DNA of 5,626 nucleotides from Methanobrevibacter sp. (GCA_009776495.1 WRNS01000018.1:4268-9893), one strand, 5' to 3'. Positions 1-5,255 are shown, numbered from the stretch's first letter. Notes: generated from the sequence alone by a model not told the origin. Program-made: numbers and translations.

Positions 1-195
1 GAAGTTCCTCATGGGGATTCTATCATTCCTGGTGAAGACCGTATTTCTGGTGAACACATTGCAGAATATGCTAAATTGTTAAGTGAAGATGATATTAAAA
101 AAAGATTTTCTCAATATTTACAAAGAGGACTTCAACCTGTAGATTTACCTAATCATTTTGAGGATATTAAGAATAAAATTGATAGTGAGGCATAA
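1..195 (+). CDS. rpl18: Large-subunit ribosomal protein uL18 (L18), C-terminal part
   Basis: This is the last 64 codons of a gene that begins before the window; it reads from base 1 in frame 1 to TAA at 193-195. uL18 binds 5S rRNA in the central protuberance of the large ribosomal subunit. The segment VPHGDSIIPGEDRISGEHIA near its start matches the archaeal/eukaryotic L18 region with the conserved HG and GEHIA(E/D)YA motifs. It is followed by an acidic/basic helical tail, typical of the longer archaeal form and absent from short bacterial L18. It lies directly before rps5 with a 2-nt gap, the normal archaeal spc order, so the two are almost certainly translated from one message. The N-terminal 5S-binding region is outside the window and cannot be assessed. 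Confidence 0.93.
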   Translation, partial: EVPHGDSIIPGEDRISGEHIAEYAKLLSEDDIKKRFSQYLQRGLQPVDLPNHFEDIKNKIDSEA

Positions 196-197
196 CT

Positions 198-842
198 ATG
201 AGTTTTGATATGGAGGAATGGGAACCTAAAACTAAAATGGGGAGAATGGTTAAAGAAGGAACCATCACAGATATTGATGAAATCTTTGAAAAAGGTCTTC
301 CAATAATGGAGTTAGAAATAATAGATGCTTTACTCCCTGAGTTAGATGAAGAAGTAATGGATGTAAACCTCGTTCAAAGAATGCACAAATCTGGAAGAAA
401 AGTTAATTTCAGAGTTATTGTTGCGGTTGGTAACAAAAATGGATATGTTGGATTAGGACAAGGTAAAGCTAGAGAAGTTGGCCCAGCTATTCGAAAAGCT
501 GTAGATGATGCAAAATATAATATCATTAAGGTTAGAAGAGGCTGTGGAGATTGGGGTTGTGTCTGTGGAAGAGAACATACTGTTCCATTTAAAGTGAATG
601 GTAAAACAGGTAGTGTAACAGTTACATTAATGCCAGCTCCAGCAGGTGTAGGCTTAGCTGTAGGAAACGTAGGAAAAACTATAATGAAACTTGCAGGAAT
701 TAATGATGTATGGTCTAAAACAAGTGGACAAACTCAAACTACAGTTAACTTTGCAAATGCTACTTTTGAAGCTTTAAAAGAATTGAGTAAAGTTAAAGCA
801 AGTGAAAAAGATCTTAAGAGTATGGGAGTATACTCTAAATAA
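198..842 (+). CDS. rps5: Small-subunit ribosomal protein uS5 (S5, archaeal type)
   Basis: The 214-residue product matches archaeal uS5 in length. uS5 sits at the mRNA entry side of the 30S subunit and helps mRNA unwinding and decoding fidelity. The archaeal N-terminus EEWEPKTKMGRMVKEG is visible. The double-stranded-RNA-binding-like S5 domain follows at about residues 55-120 (GRKVNFRVIVAVGNKNGYVGLG), then the C-terminal fold with TVPFKVNGKTGSVTVTLMPAPAGVGL at about 128-153. Residues 116-123 hold a C-x4-C-x-C cluster (C116, C121, C123) of the kind found in archaeal S5. The ATG at 198 is preferred over M5 (ATG at 210) because GTGA at 185-188, inside the end of rpl18, sits at ribosome-binding distance from 198; the conserved EEWEPKT segment is included with either start. 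It is 2 nt after rpl18 and 15 nt before rpl30. Confidence 0.97.
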   Translation: MSFDMEEWEPKTKMGRMVKEGTITDIDEIFEKGLPIMELEIIDALLPELDEEVMDVNLVQRMHKSGRKVNFRVIVAVGNKNGYVGLGQGKAREVGPAIRKAVDDAKYNIIKVRRGCGDWGCVCGREHTVPFKVNGKTGSVTVTLMPAPAGVGLAVGNVGKTIMKLAGINDVWSKTSGQTQTTVNFANATFEALKELSKVKASEKDLKSMGVYSK

Positions 843-857
843 TATTTTGGTGATTTA

Positions 858-1325
858 ATGTTTTTGGTTATTAGAGTTAGAGGTACAACTGGTGTCAATC
901 GTGACATAGCTGATACTTTAAAAATGTTAAGACTCCATAGAATTAACCACGCTGTTTTAGTTGAAGATAATCCAAGTTATATGGGAATGCTTCAAAAAGC
1001 TAAGGATTATATAACTTGGGGAGAAGTTACAAGTGAAACTTTAACAGAAATAATTTCTAAAAGAGGAGAATTTATTGGAGGAATAAAAGTTACTGATGAA
1101 ATTTTAGCTGATTTAACTGAAAATACAGGTTATTCTTCCATTGAAGAGTTAGCTAATTCTTTGATTAATGGGAATGTTATAGCTTCAGATTTAGATATGA
1201 AGCCTGTTTTCCGCTTACATCCTCCAAGAAAAGGTTATGAAGGTATTAGACTTTCAATCAATGAAGGGGGATCTTTAGGTTACCGTGGAAAACTTATTAA
1301 TGATCTCGCAGTTAAGATGACGTAG
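858..1325 (+). CDS. rpl30: Large-subunit ribosomal protein uL30 (L30, long archaeal form)
   Basis: The 155-residue protein has the archaeal/eukaryotic L30/L7 layout, against about 60 residues in bacterial L30. The core ferredoxin-like domain is at the N-terminus (FLVIRVRGTTGVNRDIADTLKMLRLHRINHAVLV, about residues 2-35). The archaeal extension follows, with YITWGEVTSETL near 51-62 and the C-terminal FRLHPPRKGYEGIRLSINEGGSLGYRG. uL30 packs on 23S rRNA in the large subunit. The ATG at 858 is preceded by a strong GGTGAT site at 849-854, complementary to the archaeal 16S 3' end, with a short 3-nt spacer. It sits between rps5 and rpl15 as in other archaeal spc clusters. Confidence 0.97.
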   Translation: MFLVIRVRGTTGVNRDIADTLKMLRLHRINHAVLVEDNPSYMGMLQKAKDYITWGEVTSETLTEIISKRGEFIGGIKVTDEILADLTENTGYSSIEELANSLINGNVIASDLDMKPVFRLHPPRKGYEGIRLSINEGGSLGYRGKLINDLAVKMT

Positions 1326-1342
1326 TCATATTAATCTTATTT

Positions 1343-1348
1343 AGGTGA
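1343..1348 (+). promoter_or_regulatory. Ribosome-binding site that fixes the rpl15 start
   Basis: AGGTGA is complementary to the archaeal anti-Shine-Dalgarno sequence and lies 5 nt before ATG 1354. An in-frame GTG at 1345-1347 is part of this site, so it cannot also be the start codon served by it. No other purine-rich site stands before the GTG; the upstream bases are ttaatcttattt. Confidence 0.85.
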
Positions 1349-1353
1349 ATGAT

Positions 1354-1791
1354 ATGAGAAGAAAAAAACGTAAAATTAATAAAATGAGAGGGACACGATC
1401 TATTGGTGGAGGATGTTCTAAAAAAAGACGAGGTGCCGGACACAAAGGAGGTCGAGGCAACGCTGGGCTTTCTAAACATCATTGGACATGGACTGTTAAA
1501 TTCGATCCAGATCATTTTGGAAAACACGGATTTAAAAGACCACCAAAAAAAATTAATAAGGTTTACCCAGTTAATTTAAGTTATTTGAATGATAAGGCTG
1601 AGCAGCTTATAGATAAAGGAGTAGCTACTATTGAAGGAGATTCTATAGTTATCGATGTCACTGAACTTGGTTATAATAAAGTTCTTGGTGGTGGAAAGCT
1701 TTTGAAATCTTTTACTATTAAATCTCCAATGTTTTCTGCATCTGCTGAGAATAAAATTCAAGAAGCTGGAGGAGAAGCTATAAAAATATAG
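1354..1791 (+). CDS. rpl15: Large-subunit ribosomal protein uL15 (L15, archaeal type)
   Basis: uL15 is an assembly protein of the large subunit that threads a basic extension into 23S rRNA. From ATG 1354 the product is 145 residues and begins MRRKKRKINKMRGTRSIGGG, the usual archaeal beginning (short basic stretch, then K-x-R-G-x-R-x-x-GGG). The glycine/arginine-rich tail continues as KKRRGAGHKGGRGNAGLSKHHW. A central FGKHGFKRP segment and the C-terminal globular part follow, with GYNKVLGGGKL near residues 110-120. An in-frame GTG at 1345 would add three residues (MND) but overlaps the AGGTGA ribosome-binding site, so ATG 1354 is chosen. It is 28 nt after rpl30 and 42 nt before secY. Confidence 0.96.
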   Translation: MRRKKRKINKMRGTRSIGGGCSKKRRGAGHKGGRGNAGLSKHHWTWTVKFDPDHFGKHGFKRPPKKINKVYPVNLSYLNDKAEQLIDKGVATIEGDSIVIDVTELGYNKVLGGGKLLKSFTIKSPMFSASAENKIQEAGGEAIKI

Positions 1792-1833
1792 CTAATCAAT
1801 ACATTAGTTTTACTAAAAAGTCTGAGGAATAAA

Positions 1834-3195
1834 ATGATTTTACAACATCTCAAACCATTGTTTGCTATTTTGCCTCAAGTAAAGCCCCCTATACATCGGC
1901 AAGATTTCAGAGAAAAACTTAAATGGACAGCCATTGTTTTGGTATTATACTTTTTTTTAACTATTATACCTTTATATGGTTTACATCCCCAATCAATTGA
2001 TCAATTTGCTCAACTAAGAGCTGTTATGGCAGGGAATTTCGGTTCAATTCTAACATTAGGTATTGGTCCTATCGTAACCTCATCTATTGTTCTTCAACTT
2101 CTTGTTGGAGCAAAAATTTTAAAGTTAGACCTTTCAAAACATGAAGATAAAGCTCTTTTTCAGGGTACTCAAAAAGTTTTAGCTATTCTCATGACTATTT
2201 TTGAAGCTGGTGTATTGGTATTTACTGGAAGTTTAATACCTATTGATTCTTCCTTTTTATGGATTCTAATGCTTCAATTGATTATTGGTGCTATTTTAAT
2301 CTTATTTTTAGATGAAGTTGTTTCTAAATGGGGTTTTGGTAGTGGTGTAGGTCTATTTATCGCAGCAGGAGTTGCTCAAACTATTATTGTAGGAGCATTT
2401 AATTTCATGCCCAACCCAGCACAACCAGGAATGTTTTCTGGAATGATTCCATCATTTATTCAATCCCTTGTAACCGGGTCTCCTAACCTCACTATACTTG
2501 CTCCTCTAGCAGCTACCATTGCAGTGTTTTTAGTAGCTGTATATGGAGAGAGTATGCGAGTCGAAATACCAATTTCTCATGGACAGGTTAAAAGACATGG
2601 GAGAATAAGAGGTTCAGTAGGAAAGTATCCATTGAAATTTATTTATGCAAGTAATATGCCAGTTATTTTAACAAGTGCATTACTTGTAAATGTTTCGTTA
2701 ATTGCAAGTGTTTTTCAAAGGATTGGTATACCTATATTGGGTCAAGTTGAACAAGGTAGAGCAATAAGTGGTTTAGCTTATATGTTAACCACTCCAAGTC
2801 TAAGCCAAATATTAACGAATCCTATTAAAGTTTTGGTATATGCTATCTTCTTCATTGCCTTCTGTATTCTTTTCGCATGGTTATGGGTAGAAATGTCAGG
2901 TTTAAGTGCAAAAGAAGTGTCAAAACAGCTTTATAGCTCTGGAATACAGATTCCTGGTTTTAGAAGCAGTAAACAGCAACTTGATAAGATAATGAAAAAA
3001 TATATTCCAGCTTTAACAGTTCTCGGTGGGGTCTTTGTAGGTCTATTGGCTTTTGGTGCTGATTTAACTTCAGCTCTTGGTGGAGGTACAGGAGTACTTC
3101 TTACTGTTGGTATTATTTACAAACTTTATGAGGAAATGGCTCAAGAACAACTGATGGATATGCATCCAATGCTTAGAAAATTCTTAGGAGATTAA
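1834..3195 (+). CDS. secY: Preprotein translocase subunit SecY (Sec61 alpha homologue)
   Basis: SecY is the channel subunit of the SecYEG/Sec61 translocon in the cytoplasmic membrane, passing secreted proteins and releasing membrane segments sideways. The 453 residues hold about ten hydrophobic segments, at roughly 31-49, 71-97, 113-134, 141-160, 168-190, 220-240, 266-290, 330-353, 389-409 and 412-433. Family signatures seen are FREKLKWT before segment 1, GSILTLGIGPIVTSSIVLQL (plug/segment 2), FGSGVGLFIAAGV (segment 5), GKYPLKFIYASNMPVIL (loop into segment 7) and GGGTGVLLTVGIIYKLYEE (segment 10). The loop between segments 6 and 7 carries a near-repeat HGQVKR/HGRIRG at 249-260. The ATG at 1834 follows GAGG at 1824-1827 by 6 nt. 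It is the last gene of the ribosomal operon segment, followed by a T-rich putative terminator. Confidence 0.98.
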   Translation: MILQHLKPLFAILPQVKPPIHRQDFREKLKWTAIVLVLYFFLTIIPLYGLHPQSIDQFAQLRAVMAGNFGSILTLGIGPIVTSSIVLQLLVGAKILKLDLSKHEDKALFQGTQKVLAILMTIFEAGVLVFTGSLIPIDSSFLWILMLQLIIGAILILFLDEVVSKWGFGSGVGLFIAAGVAQTIIVGAFNFMPNPAQPGMFSGMIPSFIQSLVTGSPNLTILAPLAATIAVFLVAVYGESMRVEIPISHGQVKRHGRIRGSVGKYPLKFIYASNMPVILTSALLVNVSLIASVFQRIGIPILGQVEQGRAISGLAYMLTTPSLSQILTNPIKVLVYAIFFIAFCILFAWLWVEMSGLSAKEVSKQLYSSGIQIPGFRSSKQQLDKIMKKYIPALTVLGGVFVGLLAFGADLTSALGGGTGVLLTVGIIYKLYEEMAQEQLMDMHPMLRKFLGD

Positions 3196-3227
3196 AATAC
3201 AGTTTAAATTTTTATTTAATAGAAAAA

Positions 3228-3258
3228 TTTAAATATTTTTTTTATTCTTTTTTAAATA
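3228..3258 (+). promoter_or_regulatory. Candidate adkA promoter: two TTTAAATA boxes
   Basis: TTTAAATA occurs at 3228-3235, preceded by AAAA as a BRE-like purine stretch, and again at 3251-3258. Both match the archaeal TATA-box consensus. With the usual 25-30 nt spacing, transcription would start near 3255-3262 or 3278-3285, giving a leader of roughly 55-85 nt before the TTG at 3342. The second box overlaps the T tract taken as the secY terminator. The surroundings are nearly all A/T, so a match by chance is easy and neither box is certain. Confidence 0.4.
3235..3253 (+). terminator. T-rich archaeal-type terminator after secY
   Basis: Eight consecutive T (3236-3243), then TT-C-TTTTTT to 3253, make 16 T in 19 bases on the coding strand, 40 nt after the secY stop. 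Oligo-T tracts without a needed stem-loop are the known signal for intrinsic termination by archaeal RNA polymerase. No hairpin is visible before it. It is the strongest T tract in the window and falls at the operon boundary suggested by the 146-nt gap. Confidence 0.6.
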
Positions 3259-3330
3259 ATTAAATAATATTTAATAAATGATTTAGACATATTAAAAATT
3301 AATAGATAAATAAAATATTTAATTTAAACT

Positions 3331-3336
3331 AGAGGG
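3331..3336 (+). promoter_or_regulatory. Ribosome-binding site supporting the adkA TTG start
   Basis: AGAGGG lies 5 nt before TTG 3342. It is the only G-rich hexamer in the otherwise A/T-only gap after secY, which makes it a convincing Shine-Dalgarno site and supports initiation at the non-ATG codon. Confidence 0.75.
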
Positions 3337-3341
3337 ATAAT

Positions 3342-3902
3342 TTGAAATTAATAGTCATGACTGGAATACCAGGATCTGGAAGTACAACAGTCTTAAAAAA
3401 AGCCTTAAAGAAAATCGATTATCTTCATTTAAACTATGGAGATATGATGATTAAAATAGCTAAAGAAAAAAAAGCTGCAGAAGATAGAGATGAAATGAGA
3501 AAACTATCTCCTGATATTCAAAAAGATATTCAAAAAGATGCAGCTAAGGCAATAAAAAAACAATCTGAATCTGACAATGTTATTGTGGATACACATTGTA
3601 CCATTAGAACTCCATCTGGTTATTTGCCAGGACTTCCTAAATGGGTTCTTGAAGAATTAAATCCCGATGCTTTTATTTTAGTTGAAGCTGATCCTGATGA
3701 AATATTGATAAGAAGGATTTCTGATGAAACAAGAACAAGAGATGCAGAAAGAGTGAGTGGAATTGCATTGCATCAAGAGATGAATAGAGCAGCAGCTATG
3801 TCTTATGCAGCTATAACTGGAGCTACTGTTCAAATATTAGAAAATCACGATAATCAATTAGATGAAATAGTTGCTAAGATGCTTGAAACATTAAATTTTT
3901 AA
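3342..3902 (+). CDS. adkA: Archaeal adenylate kinase (AdkA type)
   Basis: The enzyme interconverts ATP + AMP and 2 ADP in the cytoplasm. The 186-residue protein is the methanogen-type AdkA, a family distinct from bacterial Adk. Visible parts are the P-loop GIPGSGSTT at 8-16, the AMP-binding segment at about 31-56 (NYGDMM...EDRDEMRKLSPD), DTHCTI at 83-88, GYLPGLPKWVLEELNP at 93-108, the lid arginines in RRISDETRTRD at 124-134, and the C-terminal HQEMNRAAAMSYAAITGATV. The P-loop position normally held by lysine is Ser14; methanogen AdkA proteins as I recall them also lack this lysine. The start is TTG, preceded by AGAGGG; the next Met (residue 6) would cut the first beta strand leading to the P-loop. 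AdkA commonly follows secY in archaea. Confidence 0.96.
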   Translation: MKLIVMTGIPGSGSTTVLKKALKKIDYLHLNYGDMMIKIAKEKKAAEDRDEMRKLSPDIQKDIQKDAAKAIKKQSESDNVIVDTHCTIRTPSGYLPGLPKWVLEELNPDAFILVEADPDEILIRRISDETRTRDAERVSGIALHQEMNRAAAMSYAAITGATVQILENHDNQLDEIVAKMLETLNF

Positions 3903-3913
3903 TAGTTAAAGAT

Positions 3914-3989
3914 TTTATAAATAAATATAGGGTATTGTCAATTTATCATAATAGTTTAGGACTTACATTTTATTCATTATTTATATATA
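3914..3989 (+). promoter_or_regulatory. Candidate TATA boxes before the DUF106 gene
   Basis: Two TATA-like elements lie in the 112-nt gap after adkA: TTTATAAATA at 3914-3923 and TTTATATATA at 3980-3989. The first would give a start near 3940-3950 and a leader of about 70 nt, which suits the ribosome-binding site AGAGGA at 4004-4009. The second matches the consensus better but would place the start almost on the ATG at 4015, leaving no room for that site. The gap also permits read-through from adkA. Confidence 0.35.
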
Positions 3990-4014
3990 GATATAATTTT
4001 AAAAGAGGAAAAAA

Positions 4015-4575
4015 ATGGTATTAGATATAATTTTTGATGGATTAAATTGGATTTTTGGACCAATAATAGCTTTAGATCCTAATCCTCAAAATCCGTTACT
4101 AACAATCTTTCTTATATCAACAATTATAGCTTTTGTCACATCTCTTGCTAATAAGTTAATGGTTGATCAGGACGAAATGGAAGCTTTACAGAAAGAAATG
4201 AAAGAATTTCAAAATGAGATGAAAGAAGCTCAAACCAGTGGAGATTCTAAGGCATTAGCTAAAGTTCAAGCTAAACAAAAAGATTTCATGTCTAAACAAA
4301 GTAAAATGATGAAAAATCAGTTTAAACCAATGATAATTACATTCGTTCCCATTATACTGGTATTTTGGTGGATGAGGGAAGCAGTTTCTCAAGTCATTGT
4401 ATCTCTCCCTCCATTTGCTTACTATGTTTTATTAACTCCGATTTGGCATATGTTTTATGGTCCACCATCTACAAGTATTCCTTATGCTGTGGGTTGGTTA
4501 GGATGGTATATATTATGTACATTTGCAATGTCTCAAATTATTAGAAAGTTCATGGGATTCAAGACAGGTTTCTAA
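4015..4575 (+). CDS. DUF106 membrane protein, archaeal YidC/Oxa1/EMC3-like insertase
   Basis: The 186-residue protein has the DUF106 layout: a short N-terminal amphipathic part, first membrane segment about 27-49, a charged Lys/Glu/Met/Gln-rich coiled-coil hairpin about 50-100, second membrane segment about 104-122 (FKPMIITFVPIILVFWWM, then Arg121), a hydrophobic stretch about 124-147, and a last segment about 155-176. Archaeal DUF106 proteins (for example M. jannaschii MJ0480) are established relatives of bacterial YidC and eukaryotic EMC3, TMCO1 and GET1, which insert membrane proteins. Insertase activity here is inferred from the family. Arg121 at the edge of the second segment could correspond to the polar-groove arginine of YidC, but I cannot align it. 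The ATG follows AGAGGA by 5 nt. The position near secY and ribosomal genes fits a role on nascent membrane proteins. Confidence 0.9.
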   Translation: MVLDIIFDGLNWIFGPIIALDPNPQNPLLTIFLISTIIAFVTSLANKLMVDQDEMEALQKEMKEFQNEMKEAQTSGDSKALAKVQAKQKDFMSKQSKMMKNQFKPMIITFVPIILVFWWMREAVSQVIVSLPPFAYYVLLTPIWHMFYGPPSTSIPYAVGWLGWYILCTFAMSQIIRKFMGFKTGF

Positions 4576-4740
4576 TCATGAGATTTAGACAGGTTTTAGT
4601 TTACTAAAAAATTTTTATATTACTATAATTTAACCCATGTTTCTTTAATTAATATAGATTCATAGTCATTAACTGATTATTGCTTATTAATTTAATTATT
4701 TTTTAAAAAAAAGAAATAAAAATAAAATTAAAAAATAAAA
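4576..4740 (+). other. A/T-rich gene-free stretch after the DUF106 gene
   Basis: This is the first part of the 410-nt gap before rpl34e. It has no open frame of useful length and no RNA gene I can recognise. A ten-base copy of the end of the preceding gene (AGACAGGTTT at 4562-4571 and 4587-4596) lies at its left side. T tracts at 4612-4616 and 4699-4704 could stop transcription. From 4705 the + strand turns abruptly from T-rich to A-rich (eight A at 4705-4712) and leads into the tandem repeat. Confidence 0.6.
4699..4704 (+). terminator. Weak T-tract terminator candidate after the DUF106 gene
   Basis: Six consecutive T are the longest T run after the DUF106 stop, 123 nt downstream of it. A shorter run of five T is at 4612-4616. 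In such A/T-rich DNA these runs are expected by chance, so the assignment is tentative. Confidence 0.25.
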
Positions 4741-4880
4741 TTAAAATCAAAATTAAAATTTAAATTAAAATTAAATTAAAGTTATATTAAAATCAAAATT
4801 AAAATTAAAATTAAAATTTAAATTAAAATTAAATTAAAGTTATATTAAAATCAAAATTTAAATTTAAATTAAAATTAAAT
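4741..4880 (+). repeat. Nested A-rich tandem repeat, three copies of a 46/58/36-nt unit
   Basis: Copy A is 4741-4786 (46 nt), copy B 4787-4844 (58 nt) and copy C 4845-4880 (36 nt, truncated). Each begins TTAAAATCAAAATT; A and B both end AAAGTTATA. Copy B equals copy A plus two extra AAAATT hexamers. Copy C matches the first 36 nt of copy A with one T-for-A change at its 15th base, then runs into GATAAC. Inside the unit, AAAATT and TAAATT hexamers are repeated, so this is a minisatellite built on a hexamer microsatellite. The only C and G are one of each per full unit (TCA and AGT). It lies about 65 nt before the rpl34e TATA box, and no coding function is likely. Confidence 0.93.
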
Positions 4881-4943
4881 GATAACAATAATAATAATAT
4901 TCAACCTCTGATTTAATCATTCGCTATTAATTTACATGAAAAG
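4881..4943 (+). other. Spacer between the repeat and the rpl34e promoter
   Basis: This stretch has more ordinary composition than the repeat. It contains a short AAT run (ataataataata around 4889-4899) and no recognisable gene, operator or hairpin. Confidence 0.5.
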
Positions 4944-4981
4944 TTTAAATATATAAATAATTTAATTACTAAATTAGGTGG
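4938..4981 (+). promoter_or_regulatory. rpl34e promoter and ribosome-binding site
   Basis: GAAAAG at 4938-4943 resembles the archaeal BRE and is followed at once by TTTAAATATATA at 4944-4955, a strong TATA box. Usual spacing puts the transcript start near 4970, leaving a leader of about 15 nt. That is just enough for AGGTGG at 4976-4981, which lies 4 nt before ATG 4986. The good BRE/TATA/ribosome-site geometry makes this the best-supported promoter in the window. It would drive rpl34e, cmk and genes beyond. Confidence 0.75.
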
Positions 4982-4985
4982 AAAA

Positions 4986-5255
4986 ATGCCAGAATTAAGA
5001 TATAGATCTAGATCATATAGAAGAATTCACAGAAAAACCCCAGGCAGTAAAACTGTTTTAAGATATAAAAAGAAAAAACCAAGTAAACATGTTTGTGCTG
5101 AATGTGGTCAATTATTACATGGTGTTCCAAGAGGAAGACCATATGAAATAAGAAAATTATCAAAAACGAAAAAAAGACCTAACAGACCTTTTGGAGGATA
5201 TTTATGCTCTAAATGTGCTCGTATTCATTTTAAATCTGAGGCAAGGTCATCATGA
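4986..5255 (+). CDS. rpl34e: Large-subunit ribosomal protein eL34 (L34e)
   Basis: The 89-residue, very basic protein is the archaeal/eukaryotic ribosomal protein L34e, which has no bacterial counterpart. It begins MPELRYRSRSYRRIHRKTPG, the typical archaeal start with an Arg/Tyr-rich tail. A zinc-ribbon pattern follows: C37-x2-C40 (CAECG) and C74-x2-C77 (CSKC). Between them is LHGVPRGRPYEIRKLSKTKKRPNRPFGG, with the conserved G-V-P-R and R-P-x-R-P/NRPFGG elements. The ATG has a well-placed AGGTGG site and a consensus promoter. Its TGA stop overlaps the ATG of cmk, and this pair follows the DUF106 gene in many archaea. Confidence 0.97.
   Translation: MPELRYRSRSYRRIHRKTPGSKTVLRYKKKKPSKHVCAECGQLLHGVPRGRPYEIRKLSKTKKRPNRPFGGYLCSKCARIHFKSEARSS

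Noticed and set aside
1345..1353. GTG at 1345 as rpl15 start
   Set aside because: The codon is part of the AGGTGA ribosome-binding site for ATG 1354 and has no site of its own.
1312..1527. Minus-strand open frame of 71 codons over the rpl15 start
   Set aside because: It is antisense to well-identified uL15 sequence, Ser/Phe/Asn-rich as expected for the complement of Lys/Arg/Gly codons, and has no family resemblance.
1576..1761. Minus-strand open frame of 61 codons inside rpl15
   Set aside because: It lies wholly within uL15 and has low-complexity composition and no recognisable motif.
1790..1809. Hairpin between rpl15 and secY (CTAAT at 1792-1796 with ATTAG at 1803-1807)
   Set aside because: The stem is seven pairs at best, A/T-rich and with one G-T pair, and no T tract follows directly. 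It is too weak to call an attenuator or terminator in this composition.
4741..4880. CRISPR array
   Set aside because: The repeated units are directly adjacent, with no unique spacers, are almost pure A/T and vary in length; no cas gene is present.
4741..4880. Possible Lys-Ile repeat peptide encoded by the AAAATT hexamers
   Set aside because: No start codon with a ribosome-binding site precedes it in frame, and the five-base step AAATT in each copy breaks the six-base reading pattern.
4576..4985. Insertion sequence remnant or hidden RNA gene in the 410-nt gap
   Set aside because: I see no terminal inverted repeats, transposase fragments, tRNA-like folds or G/C-rich structured segment; the flanking gene order is intact.
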